Shown here piece after piece: positions 1-7,895 of a DNA stretch of 17,591 bases; the stretch's first letter is position 1, and each line of letters begins with the position of its first letter. A program made the position numbers and the translations under genes. The stretch is from JANOGU01 sp964499865 (GTDB lineage: Bacteria; Pseudomonadota; Alphaproteobacteria; Rhodobacterales; Rhodobacteraceae). The notes under the pieces are model-generated. The model was not told the origin of the DNA, did no database searches, and was given only the letters and a program-made list of their open reading frames with translations. Location: the NCBI GenBank assembly GCA_964499865.1, contig CAZCPY010000063.1, positions 1 to 17,591 of the forward strand, in the 5' to 3' direction.

Positions 1-1291
1 TTTCCACCCCCACGCCATGCTCGCCGGTCAGGCAGCCGCCGACCTCGACGCAGAGCGTCAGGATGTCGGCGCCGAGCGCCTCGGCCTTTTCCAGATCGCC
101 CGGCGTGTTGGCGTTGTAGAGGATCAGCGGATGCATGTTGCCGTCGCCGGCGTGGAAGACATTGGCGACCGACAGGCCATGGCCTGCGGCAAGCCCGGCG
201 ATGCGGGCCAGCACGCGGGGCAGTTCCGACACCGGGATCGTGCCGTCGAGACAGATGTAGTCGTTGATCTGTCCCATCGCCCCGAAGGCCGACTTGCGGC
301 CGAGCCAGATCTTCTTCGATTCCGCCTTCGACCGGCTTTCGCGCAGCGCCACCGGCGCGAAGCGTTCCGCAATCGCGCGGATCGCGGCAAGCTGGTCGTC
401 GATCTCGGCCTCGGATCCCTCCACTTCGACGATCAGCAGCGCCTCGCAGTCGGGATAGCCCGCATGGGCAAAGTCCTCGCAGGCGCGGATGCAGGGGCGG
501 TCCATGAACTCGACGGCGACCGGCAGGATGCCCGCCCGGATGATCGCGGCGACGCAGGCGCCCGCGGTCTCGCTGGCCGCGAAGCCGATCAGCACCGGCC
601 GCGCGCCCTCGGGCTTGGGCAGGATGCGCAGCGTGGCCTCGGTGACCACGCCCAGCTGCCCCTCGGCGCCGCAGACGACGCCCAGCAGGTCCAGCCCGGC
701 GCTGTCCATCCAGGGGCCGCCCAGATCGACCACGGTGCCGTCCATCAGCACCATGCGGACGCCGAGCAGGTTGTTGGTGGTGACCCCGTACTTGAGGCAA
801 TGCGCCCCGCCCGAGTTCATCCCGATGTTGCCCGCAATCGCGCAGGCGAGCTGCGAGGACGGGTCGGGGGCGTAGAAGAACCCCGCCTCCTCGACCGCGC
901 CGGTGACCGACAGGTTGGTGCGCCCGGCCTCGACCCGGATGAAGCGGTCGGCAAGGTCGGTCTCCAGCACCCGGTTCATCCGGGCGACGCCGAGGATGAC
1001 CGAATCCTCGGTCGGCAGGGCCCCCCCGGCCAGCGAGGTGCCCGATCCGCGCGGGACCACCGGGATGCGCTGCGCGTGGCAGAAGCGCAGGACGGCGGCG
1101 ACCTCCTCGGTCGTGCGCGGCAGCACCACGGCAAGCGGCGGGCAGCGGTAGGCGGCCAGCGCGTCGCATTCATAGGCGCGCGTCTCGTCGGGGTCGTGGA
1201 TCAGCGCGTCTTGCGGCAGCAGGGCCGCGAGGCCCGACAGGATTTCGGCCCGGCGCGACAGGATGCGGGCGTCAGGGGCTGGCATCTGCAT
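1..1291 (-). CDS. glcD: Glycolate oxidase FAD-binding subunit GlcD (C-terminus cut by window edge)
   Basis: This is an FAD-linked oxidase of the GlcD family, the flavin subunit that oxidises glycolate to glyoxylate together with GlcE and GlcF. The frame is open for 430 codons and runs off the left edge. A family member is usually about 480-500 residues, so roughly the last 50-70 are missing. Seen in the translation: the FAD/PCMH-domain loop PRGSGTSLAGGALP near residue 77, a core containing NIGMNSGGAHCLKYG, the HAGDGNMHP motif at about residue 380, and GEHGVG at about residue 423. I chose ATG at 1291 because GGAGGT lies 6 bases before it; a second in-frame ATG at 1285 is too far from that site. 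The gene diverges from the DUF599 gene across a 90-bp spacer holding a promoter and a palindrome. glcE and glcF would be expected off the left edge. A D-lactate dehydrogenase of the same fold is the main alternative. Confidence 0.9.
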   Translation of the reverse strand, partial: MQMPAPDARILSRRAEILSGLAALLPQDALIHDPDETRAYECDALAAYRCPPLAVVLPRTTEEVAAVLRFCHAQRIPVVPRGSGTSLAGGALPTEDSVILGVARMNRVLETDLADRFIRVEAGRTNLSVTGAVEEAGFFYAPDPSSQLACAIAGNIGMNSGGAHCLKYGVTTNNLLGVRMVLMDGTVVDLGGPWMDSAGLDLLGVVCGAEGQLGVVTEATLRILPKPEGARPVLIGFAASETAGACVAAIIRAGILPVAVEFMDRPCIRACEDFAHAGYPDCEALLIVEVEGSEAEIDDQLAAIRAIAERFAPVALRESRSKAESKKIWLGRKSAFGAMGQINDYICLDGTIPVSELPRVLARIAGLAAGHGLSVANVFHAGDGNMHPLILYNANTPGDLEKAEALGADILTLCVEVGGCLTGEHGVGVE

Positions 1292-1314
1292 CGGCGGACC
1301 TCCGCGGGGCGGTG

Positions 1315-1339
1315 AATTGGTAAGAGATACTAACCAATT
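1315..1339. promoter_or_regulatory. Inverted repeat, candidate GntR/FadR-family operator
   Basis: AATTGGT (1315-1321) and its exact reverse complement ACCAATT (1333-1339) flank 11 bases. The half-site TTGGT/ACCAA is the type bound by FadR-subfamily GntR regulators (PdhR recognises AATTGGT-N3-ACCAATT), and GlcC of the glycolate operon belongs to that subfamily. The 11-base spacing is wider than the PdhR site. The repeat covers the -10 box and probable transcription start of glcD, so a repressor role is plausible. The regulator itself is not in the window. Confidence 0.4.
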
Positions 1340-1354
1340 TTGCCCCTATGGCAA
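1327..1354 (-). promoter_or_regulatory. Candidate sigma-70 promoter for glcD
   Basis: On the minus strand TTGCCA (1349-1354) is followed after 16 bases by TAGTAT (1327-1332), a good match to housekeeping -35/-10 boxes. The -10 box ends 35 bases before the glcD start. The -10 box lies wholly inside the 1315-1339 inverted repeat, which would suit repression. This was found by eye and is not experimentally supported. Confidence 0.45.
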
Positions 1355-1381
1355 GGGCCGCGGACGTGTTTTTCTGCGCCC

Positions 1382-2062
1382 ATGCAGTGGCCCGACCCCT
1401 TTCCGCCCGCCGATGCCCTGGCCGTGGCGCTGATCCTGGCCACCGCCTGGGGATTGGGCATGCTGATCGAGCACCCGCCGAAGGCGCGTCCCTCGGTCGA
1501 GCGGATGATGACCGCCTACCGCCACGCCTGGATGCGCGAGTTCGTCACCCGCCAGCCGCGCATCTTCGATGCGGCGATCATCGACAGCCTGCGGCAGGGC
1601 ACGGCGTTCTTCGCCTCGGCCTGCCTGATCGCGCTGGGGGCGGGCGGGGCGCTGATCGCCGACCCCGCGCGGCTTGCCGGCGCGACGGCGGGCCTGCCCC
1701 TGCCGGGGTCGGTCGTGGGGTCCGAGATCAAGGTGATGCTTATCCTTCTGTTCCTCGCCAACGCGCTGTTGAAGTTTCTCTGGGCGCACCGGCTTTTCGC
1801 CTATTGTTCGGTGATCATGGCGGCCGTCCCGAACGACATCGCCGACCCGGCCGCCTATCCCACCGCCGCCAAGGCTGCCGAGATCAACATCACCGCCGCC
1901 CGCGGCTTCAACCGCGGCCTGCGGTCGGTCTATTTCGCCGTGGCAGCCATGGGCTGGCTGGCCGGGCCATGGGGTCTGGCCGCGACGACGGGGCTTGCCG
2001 CGGCGGTGCTGGTCAGGCGCGAATTCTTCTCGACCTCGCGCCGGGTGCTGCTGGAGGGCTGA
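1382..2062 (+). CDS. DUF599 family integral membrane protein
   Basis: A 226-residue protein that I place in the DUF599 family of uncharacterised bacterial membrane proteins. Hydrophobic segments are visible at about residues 10-29, 73-93, 116-136 and 190-215. Between the first two lies the family-typical stretch with RMMTAYRHAWM and the RQPRIFDAAIIDSLRQG segment. The central KFLWAHRLFAYCSV region is also typical. The start is uncertain. ATG 1382 is the only ATG in this frame and gives a length usual for the family, but no clear Shine-Dalgarno precedes it; TTG at 1340 is the alternative. The gene diverges from glcD and ends 8 bases from the end of the convergent VWA/GATase-like gene, leaving no room for a conventional terminator. 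No function is known for the family and none is inferred from the neighbours. Confidence 0.85.
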   Translation: MQWPDPFPPADALAVALILATAWGLGMLIEHPPKARPSVERMMTAYRHAWMREFVTRQPRIFDAAIIDSLRQGTAFFASACLIALGAGGALIADPARLAGATAGLPLPGSVVGSEIKVMLILLFLANALLKFLWAHRLFAYCSVIMAAVPNDIADPAAYPTAAKAAEINITAARGFNRGLRSVYFAVAAMGWLAGPWGLAATTGLAAAVLVRREFFSTSRRVLLEG

Positions 2063-2070
2063 GCGCGCCG

Positions 2071-4140
2071 TCAGGCCGCACGGCCGCGGCGTCCTTCGAC
2101 CAGCCAGGCGGCGACCGCGAAGGCCGCCACCAGCGCCAGCCAGGCCCAGCCGGGCAGCAGCGCCGCAACGCGCAGGTCCTGCGTCACATAGGCCCCGCGC
2201 GGGGTGATGCCGATCCAGCCGCGGCCCGAGGCGACGCGGCCCGCGTCCACCCGGCGCAGGTCGGGCAGGCCGTCCGACAGCCGCAGGATCCCGCCGCCGG
2301 TCGCCTCGACCGCGGGCGCCAGCGCCTCGCCCGAGGCGATGGTCTGCTCGAATTCGCGCGGGCTTGCGGGGCCCAGCGCCATGACGGCGGTCAGGTCGCC
2401 CTGCGCCAGCCGGTAAAGCCCGATTTCCGGCGCGTCGAAGGTGCCGGTCCAGCGGCCCGGGCTGACCTCGCGCAGGGTCAGGACGGTCTCGGTCCCGTCG
2501 GGGCCGGTCACCGTCACCGGCCCGGGGTCTTCACCCACGGTGCGGCGGGTGACGGACAGCCGCTGGCCCACGGCAGAGGCGACCAGCGCCTCTTCCTCCA
2601 GGTCGGGTTCCTTCATCATCCAGTGCGCCAGCCGCCGCAGCAGTTCGAGCTGCGGCCCCCCGCCGTCGTAGCCGCGGCCCCAGAGCCAGAGCTGGTCGGA
2701 CGCCAGCACCGCGATCCGCCCCTCGCCCTCGCGCGCCAGCACGAGCAGCGGCCGGCCGCCGGCGCCCGACATCACCACCTGCCCGGTGCCGCGGTCGGTC
2801 ACCTCGACCTGGCGGAACCAGCGGCCCCAGCCGCCGGGGGGGCCGAGCTTCTCGAGCCCCGCGGTCACCGGATGGCGCTTGCCAAGCTCGGTCAGCGCCG
2901 GGCGGAAGGGGCCTTCGATCACGCGGCTGGTGGCGTCGACGGGCAGGATGTCGGCCAGCGGCGACCGCCAGAGGCTGTCGACGGTGCCGAATTCCGGCCC
3001 CGCCGCGACCAGCACCGTGCCGCCCCGGCGCACATAGTCGCGCACGTTTTCCAGGTAGGACGTGGGCAGGATGCCGCGCAGGCGGTAGCGGTCGAAGATG
3101 ATCAGGTCGAATTCGTCGATCTTCTCGATGAACAGTTCGCGCGTGGGGAAGGCGATCAGCGACAGTTCCGTCACCGGCACGCCGTCCTGCTTTTCCGGCG
3201 GGCGCAGGATGGTGAAATGCACGAGATCGACCGAAGGGTCGGACTTCAGCAGGTTGCGCCAGACCCTTTCGCCCGCATGCGGCTCGCCCGAGACGAGCAG
3301 CACCCGCAGCCGGTCGCGCACGCCGTTGATCTGGATCACGGAGGCGTTGTTGCGGTCGGTCAGTTCGCCCGCGGCGGCCTCGAGCTGGAATTGCAGCACG
3401 TTCATCCCGCCATGGCGCAGCGTGACCGGCAGTTCCAGATCCTCGCCCACCGGCACGCGGTAGGTCGTGGGCGCTCCGCCGTCGATGGCGATGGAGAGGT
3501 TGGCCTCGGACCGGAAGGCCTCGGGCACCGCGCCTTGCGCGTCGATGCGCAGGGTCAGGCGCACCTCTTCCTCGAGGATCGCGAAGGCGGGCGCGTTCTT
3601 CACCGACAGGCGCAGGTCCCAGTCGCCGGGCTGGCCGGTCAGCAGGGTCTGCAGCGGCGCGGGCAGGCCGGGGGTGGCGGGCAGGTCGTGGACCTGGCCG
3701 TCGGTGATCAGGATCGCGCCGGCGATGCGGGCGCGCGGCTCTTCCGCCAGCGCCTGGGCCAGCGCGGTCATCACCAGGCTGCCCGCGTCGCCCTCGCCGT
3801 CGCCCACCCGCACCACGCGCAGTTCGGTATCGGGCAGGGCGGCCACCTCGGCCTCGATCCGCGCCAGCGCCGCCGCGGTCTGCTCGGGGCGGCCCGCGAT
3901 GCGCTGGCTGGCGCTTTCGTCCACCACGGCGATCACGATGTCGGACAGCGGCGCGCGGTCTTCCCGCTGGAGCGCGGGGTTGGCGAGCGCCGCCAGCGCC
4001 ACTGCCGCGGTCAGCGCCCGCAGCCACCAGCCCGACAGCCCGCGCCACAGCGCCAGCGCCAGCAGGATCACCGCCAGACCGCCAAGCGCCGCGATCATCG
4101 TCCAGGGGATCAGCGGATCGAAGACCACCGTCGTCGTCAT
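2071..4140 (-). CDS. Membrane protein with VWA-like and glutamine-amidotransferase-like domains (last gene of MoxR operon)
   Basis: A 689-residue protein. Two hydrophobic segments at about residues 12-32 and 38-55 anchor the N-terminus, and a third at about 660-682 is followed by a positively charged tail. After the second segment comes a von Willebrand A-like domain: the MIDAS-type DESAS has D74, S76 and S78, and TDG lies at 146-148. Near the middle is a GATase1-like sandwich with RVLLVSGEPHAGERVWRN, DEFDLIIFDRY and VRRGGTVLVAAGPEFG. No catalytic amidotransferase cysteine is apparent, so that fold is probably structural. The start ATG overlaps the stop of the DUF4159 gene as ATGA, indicating coupled translation. 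It belongs to the uncharacterised large membrane proteins that accompany MoxR/DUF58/DUF4159 in alphaproteobacteria. The substrate of the system is unknown. Confidence 0.85.
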   Translation of the reverse strand: MTTTVVFDPLIPWTMIAALGGLAVILLALALWRGLSGWWLRALTAAVALAALANPALQREDRAPLSDIVIAVVDESASQRIAGRPEQTAAALARIEAEVAALPDTELRVVRVGDGEGDAGSLVMTALAQALAEEPRARIAGAILITDGQVHDLPATPGLPAPLQTLLTGQPGDWDLRLSVKNAPAFAILEEEVRLTLRIDAQGAVPEAFRSEANLSIAIDGGAPTTYRVPVGEDLELPVTLRHGGMNVLQFQLEAAAGELTDRNNASVIQINGVRDRLRVLLVSGEPHAGERVWRNLLKSDPSVDLVHFTILRPPEKQDGVPVTELSLIAFPTRELFIEKIDEFDLIIFDRYRLRGILPTSYLENVRDYVRRGGTVLVAAGPEFGTVDSLWRSPLADILPVDATSRVIEGPFRPALTELGKRHPVTAGLEKLGPPGGWGRWFRQVEVTDRGTGQVVMSGAGGRPLLVLAREGEGRIAVLASDQLWLWGRGYDGGGPQLELLRRLAHWMMKEPDLEEEALVASAVGQRLSVTRRTVGEDPGPVTVTGPDGTETVLTLREVSPGRWTGTFDAPEIGLYRLAQGDLTAVMALGPASPREFEQTIASGEALAPAVEATGGGILRLSDGLPDLRRVDAGRVASGRGWIGITPRGAYVTQDLRVAALLPGWAWLALVAAFAVAAWLVEGRRGRAA

Positions 4141-6920
4141 TGCCCGAGCCTCTCCAGCAGCGCAGGCACATGCACCTGGTCGGATTTGTAGTTGCCGGTC
4201 AGCACGTTCATGATCAGGTTGATGCCGAAGCGCACAGCGATCTCGCGCCTTTGTTCGCCCGCGTAGCCGCGGCCCACGGGCAGCAGCGGCGCGCCGGTCT
4301 CGTCCACCGCCCAGGCCGCCGCCCAGTCGTTGCCGCCGATCACCACCGGGGTCACCCCGTCGTTGAGGTTGCGGAACGGCATCCCGTCGGCCTGTTCGGC
4401 GTCGGGCGGGGCGGCCTCGACCCAGACGTCGGGGCTGTCGAAGCGGCCGGGAAAGGTCTGGAGAAGGTAGAAGGTGCGCGTCAGCACGTGGTCTTCGGGC
4501 AGGATCTCCAGCGGCGGGATGTCCAGCGGCGCGGCCAGCCGCGCCAGCATCTGCGATTCCGGGGTCTGCCCGCCGCGGCTGATGTCGCCGTCGCGGGTGT
4601 CGAACAGGATCATGCCGCCGGTGCGCAGGTAGCGGTTCAGCCGTGCATAGGCCTCGCCCGAAGGCATCTTCTGCGTCGTGGTTATCGGCCAGTAGAGGAA
4701 GGGGAAGAAGGCCAGCTCGTCGGTTTCGATGTCGACGCCCACGGGGTCGGCAGGTTCGACCGTGGTGCGTTCGTAGAGCCTGAGCGACAGGCCGCGCAGG
4801 CCCGCCTCGCTGATCCGGTCGATCCCGGCGTCGCCGGTCACCACATAGCCCAGCCGCAGGGCGTTGGCCGCCATCAGCGCGAACGCCTCGGCGGCGGGGT
4901 CGAGCGCGTCCGCGGCCTGCGGCGGCGCCTCTTGCGCCGCCGCGGGGTCGGGCAGGGCGGCCAGCGCGGCGAGGATGACAACGGCACGGATCAGGCGGCC
5001 CGAGACCGCCAGCGCGGCCAGCACGTCGACGAGCAGGAGCACCAGCGCGGCGCCGAGGGCTGCACCCTTCAGCGCCTGTTCGGCGGGCGCCTCGATCCCC
5101 TCGCGGGTGATCCCGGCGGGCCAGCCGGCGGCGGCAAGGACCGTCTCGGACCCCACCGCGTTCAGCGCGAAGCGCCGGTCGGCCCCGGCGTAAAGCCCGG
5201 GGGGCACCGCCGCCGTGGGCCCCGCGGGCCCGACCGCGGCGGCCAGCGCCTCGCCCGGCACGCCCGCCCGTTCGCCCGCGTCGGCCAGCACGCCGAAGGC
5301 GTCGAGCGCGACCTCGGGCACCATGACCTGCCCCGCCAGCGCCGCCGCGTCGGGTGCGGCGGGGCGCGCCGACACCGCCAGCCGTTCCAGCATCTGCACG
5401 AACAGGCCCGACAGGGGCAGCGAGGACCACTCGGCATTTGCCGTGACATGCACCAGCACCACCTGCCCCTGGCCCAGGGCCTTGCGGGTGACCAGCGGCG
5501 TGCCGTCCGCCAGCGCGGCGATGGTGCGTTCCGCCAGGTCGGGGTCGGGCTGGGCCAGCACCTGCGCCGTCACCTGCACCTCGTCGGGCGGCTTCAGGCC
5601 GAAGAAGGGCGACCCGTCGGGGAAGGGCGCCAGCGCCTTCGGCTCGCCCCAGGACATCGCCCCCCCGACGGTGCGCCCGCCTTCGCGCAGGCGCACCGGC
5701 ATCAGCGGGTCCTCCTCGCTGCGCGACACGTCGGACGCGGCCAGCCGGGGGCCGGCGAAGCGCAGCAGAAGCCCGCCCTTTTCCACCCAGGCCACGACTG
5801 CCGCGGCCTCGTCGGGCGCGATGCGGGCCACGTCGGCCAGCACGATCACGTCGGGCGCCGCGGCCACCACATCGCCCAGGGTGCCCTCGATCAGTTCGGC
5901 CGAAGGCGCCAGCGCCTGGCGCAGGTAGTGGGTGGGGGACAACAGTTGCAGCCCCTCGGCCGCGCCGCTGCCCGCGATCAGCGCGATCTTGCGGCGCTTG
6001 AGGCTGTCGTCGGCAAGGCTGACCGCACCGGCCGACCGCACGCCCACAAGTTCGAAGCGGGTGATCCGGTTGCGCAGTTCGGGGGGCAGGGACAGCGCCA
6101 CCTCGGCGGTCGCCTCGCCTGCCGGAAAGGCCACCGGGGCGCGGGCAAGTTCGCGTTCGATGCCGGCGGGGTCGGGGCCGAGGGCGGAAAGTTCGGCCTG
6201 GGCCTCGCCGCCCGCGGGCAGGCGGGTGACGGCGATCCTGACCGCCCCGTCCTCGAACCGCGCGGGCCTGAGCGCAAAGATCGTGCGGGGGCTTTCGAAG
6301 ACGGTGACCGGCCCGCGGTCCCGGAGCGCCTGAAGCAGGGCGGCGCGGCCGGGCTGGTCAAGGCCCGAGGCGAGCCAGAAGGTTGCGAAGGCGCCTTCGG
6401 GCAGGGCGCCGGCCCAGCCCGCCAGGTCGGGCGGCCAGGGGTTTGGGGTCAGGCCCGCGACCTGCGGCGCCCAGGCGGCGGCGGTCTGGAAGGCGGGCGC
6501 CTGCGGCGGATCGGTCAGGCGGATCACGGCGACGGGGCGCCCCTCGCGGCCCGCCTCCTCGGCCAGCGCCACGGCACGTTCCACCCGCCGCGGCCAGTCG
6601 CGCGCATCGGCCCAGGAGGCGTCGAGCAGGATCAGGAGCGGCCCCGTCCCGCCGCCTTTGACGCGCGGGTTCAGCACCGGCCCGGCGAAGGCCAGGATCG
6701 CCAGCGCCACCGCCGCCATTCGCAGCAGCAGCAGCAAGAGCGGCGTCTTGTCGGTCTCGTTCTGGTCGTCGGTCAGGCCCAAGAGCAGCGCCACGCCCGG
6801 GAAACGGCGCCGGATCGGCGCGGGGGGCACGACGCGCAACAGCAGCCACAGCACCGGCAGCGCGGCGAGGCCCAGCAGGAGGAGGGGCGAGGCAAAGCCG
6901 ACGGGGCCCAGGGTCCACAT
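4137..6920 (-). CDS. DUF4159 protein with BatA-type (aerotolerance regulator) N-terminus
   Basis: A 927-residue membrane protein. Residues 1-85 form the BatA/aerotolerance-regulator N-terminal region: a hydrophobic segment, VPPAPIRRRFPGVALLLGL, then a second hydrophobic segment ending AFAGPVLNP. A degenerate VWA-like stretch follows (LLILLDASWADARDW; D100 kept, DxSxS incomplete). A GATase-like strand pattern lies near residues 385-425. A further hydrophobic segment at about 610-635 precedes a second one ending PDPAAAQEAPP at about 640-662, which looks like a signal peptide in mid-protein. The DUF4159 domain then runs from about 685 to 915 (LRLGYVVTGDAGIDRI, ELAFFPFLYWPITTTQ, RTGGMILFDTRDGD). 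The start at ATG 6920 fits the family N-terminus, but no Shine-Dalgarno precedes it. Instead its ATG overlaps the stop of a 26-codon ORF as TGATG. Its end overlaps the next gene as ATGA. The molecular function is unknown. Confidence 0.88.
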   Translation of the reverse strand: MWTLGPVGFASPLLLLGLAALPVLWLLLRVVPPAPIRRRFPGVALLLGLTDDQNETDKTPLLLLLLRMAAVALAILAFAGPVLNPRVKGGGTGPLLILLDASWADARDWPRRVERAVALAEEAGREGRPVAVIRLTDPPQAPAFQTAAAWAPQVAGLTPNPWPPDLAGWAGALPEGAFATFWLASGLDQPGRAALLQALRDRGPVTVFESPRTIFALRPARFEDGAVRIAVTRLPAGGEAQAELSALGPDPAGIERELARAPVAFPAGEATAEVALSLPPELRNRITRFELVGVRSAGAVSLADDSLKRRKIALIAGSGAAEGLQLLSPTHYLRQALAPSAELIEGTLGDVVAAAPDVIVLADVARIAPDEAAAVVAWVEKGGLLLRFAGPRLAASDVSRSEEDPLMPVRLREGGRTVGGAMSWGEPKALAPFPDGSPFFGLKPPDEVQVTAQVLAQPDPDLAERTIAALADGTPLVTRKALGQGQVVLVHVTANAEWSSLPLSGLFVQMLERLAVSARPAAPDAAALAGQVMVPEVALDAFGVLADAGERAGVPGEALAAAVGPAGPTAAVPPGLYAGADRRFALNAVGSETVLAAAGWPAGITREGIEAPAEQALKGAALGAALVLLLVDVLAALAVSGRLIRAVVILAALAALPDPAAAQEAPPQAADALDPAAEAFALMAANALRLGYVVTGDAGIDRISEAGLRGLSLRLYERTTVEPADPVGVDIETDELAFFPFLYWPITTTQKMPSGEAYARLNRYLRTGGMILFDTRDGDISRGGQTPESQMLARLAAPLDIPPLEILPEDHVLTRTFYLLQTFPGRFDSPDVWVEAAPPDAEQADGMPFRNLNDGVTPVVIGGNDWAAAWAVDETGAPLLPVGRGYAGEQRREIAVRFGINLIMNVLTGNYKSDQVHVPALLERLGQ

Positions 6921-7000
6921 CAGGCGGGGGTCCGGAAATGGAAAGGCACAGGGCCAACAGGGCGCAGCGGACCGCAGGGATGTTCGAAAAGCGCAAGCAT
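6920..7000 (-). CDS. 26-codon leader-type mini-ORF between DUF58 and DUF4159
   Basis: The ATG at 7000 is preceded by GGGGGAGGTGAAC, one of the strongest ribosome sites in the window, and the DUF58 stop codon lies inside that site. The frame begins MLALFEHPC and ends FRTPA, with the TGA overlapping the DUF4159 ATG as TGATG. It is out of frame with both neighbours and has no recognisable domain. I infer that its role is ribosome delivery to DUF4159, which lacks its own site. It could also be a relic of a former DUF4159 start or of a frameshift. Confidence 0.4.
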   Translation of the reverse strand: MLALFEHPCGPLRPVGPVPFHFRTPA

Positions 7001-7002
7001 GT

Positions 7003-7866
7003 TCACCTCCCCCGCTCCAGCGCCCGGAATAGCCACAGAAGGGCCGCCTGCGCCCCGCCACCGGTGTGGTGCGACAGGAAATGCCAGCCCAGCGCCCGGG
7101 CCAGCGTTTCCAGCCGCGCCTTGCGTTCCGCCAGACGGTCGAGATAGCGCGCGCGCAGGTCGCCTGCCCGCAAGGTCTCGTGCCGCAGCGTGCCGCCCAT
7201 CGATTCGAAGATCGTGCGGCCGTCGAAGGGGAACTCCTCCTCCGCCGGGTCCAGCACCTGCACCAGCGCGCCCCTGACACCGCGGTCGGCGGCCTGGGCC
7301 AGCGCGGCCTCCACCCCCTCGAGCCGCCCGAGGAAGTCGGAGAAGAACACCGCCCGGCCATGCGCCGCGAGACCCTCGGCCAGCGGCGTGCCGTAGTCCT
7401 CGGCGCTGTCGGACAGCGCCGCCGCCAGCCGCAGCACCTGCGCCCGGCCCGACCGCGCGGGCTGGCCCGCCAGCCCCACGCGCTCGCCGCCCCGCAGCAG
7501 CAGGACCGCCAGCGCCAGCGCCAGCAGGCGCGCGCGGTCGGCCTTGGGCGCGCGGGCCTTGTGGCCGGTGAACGCCATCGACTTCGACGGATCGACCCAG
7601 AGCGTCACCGTCTGCGACGCCTGCCATTCGCGTTCGCGCACGAAATGGGCATCCGACCGGGCCGACCGGCGCCAGTCGATCAGGCGCGCCGAATCGCTCG
7701 CGGTGGCGGGGCGGTACTGCCAGAACTCGTCACCCATCCCGGCCCGGCGGCGGCCGTGGTCGCCCAGGATGATCGTCGCCGCCAGATGCTCGGCCTCGGC
7801 CAGAAGCGGAGGCAGCGATTCGCCAAGGCCCTCGGCCCGGGCGCGCAGGGTGGCGATGTCGGTCAT
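7003..7866 (-). CDS. DUF58 domain protein (MoxR-associated, VWA-like)
   Basis: A 287-residue DUF58 protein. The family signature is clear at residues 45-70: GDEFWQYRPATASDSARLID followed by WRRSARSD. It is followed by a VWA-type MIDAS start, LWVDPSKSM, with D92, S94 and S96. The rest (RALLLALAV-type helix, AVFFSDFLGRLEGVE, GVRGALVQVLDPAEEEFPFDG) fits the second half of the fold. There is no transmembrane segment, so the protein is probably cytoplasmic or peripheral, unlike the longer membrane-anchored DUF58 proteins. DUF58 proteins are encoded next to MoxR ATPases in most bacteria and are thought to be partners or clients of the ATPase. ATG 7866 has no good Shine-Dalgarno. Its ATG overlaps the TGA of a 10-codon ORF, which itself starts on the moxR stop. 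Confidence 0.9.
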   Translation of the reverse strand: MTDIATLRARAEGLGESLPPLLAEAEHLAATIILGDHGRRRAGMGDEFWQYRPATASDSARLIDWRRSARSDAHFVREREWQASQTVTLWVDPSKSMAFTGHKARAPKADRARLLALALAVLLLRGGERVGLAGQPARSGRAQVLRLAAALSDSAEDYGTPLAEGLAAHGRAVFFSDFLGRLEGVEAALAQAADRGVRGALVQVLDPAEEEFPFDGRTIFESMGGTLRHETLRAGDLRARYLDRLAERKARLETLARALGWHFLSHHTGGGAQAALLWLFRALERGR

Positions 7867-7895
7867 GCGCGGGTCCGCACGGAGAAGGGCGTCAT
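7863..7895 (-). CDS. 10-codon mini-ORF bridging moxR and DUF58
   Basis: AGGAGG at the end of moxR lies 4 bases before ATG 7895. The ORF encodes MTPFSVRTRA. Its start overlaps the moxR stop as ATGA and its own stop overlaps the DUF58 start as ATGA. DUF58 has no other ribosome site. The arrangement suggests a coupling relay. A recent one- or two-base indel near the original DUF58 N-terminus would look the same. Confidence 0.3.
   Translation of the reverse strand: MTPFSVRTRA

Noticed and set aside
1340..1381. TTG 1340 as start of the DUF599 gene
   Set aside because: There is no ribosome site, and it would place the start next to the glcD operator. ATG 1382 gives the usual N-terminus just before the first membrane helix.
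1348..4191. Long + strand open frame antisense to the VWA/GATase-like gene
   Set aside because: It is Arg/Gln/His/Gly-rich without any domain. Long antisense frames are expected in 70%+ GC DNA, and the minus strand has clear domains.
4140..7277. Over 1000-codon + strand open frame antisense to DUF4159 and DUF58
   Set aside because: The composition is typical of a GC shadow, there is no ribosome site, and it runs through two well-supported opposite genes.
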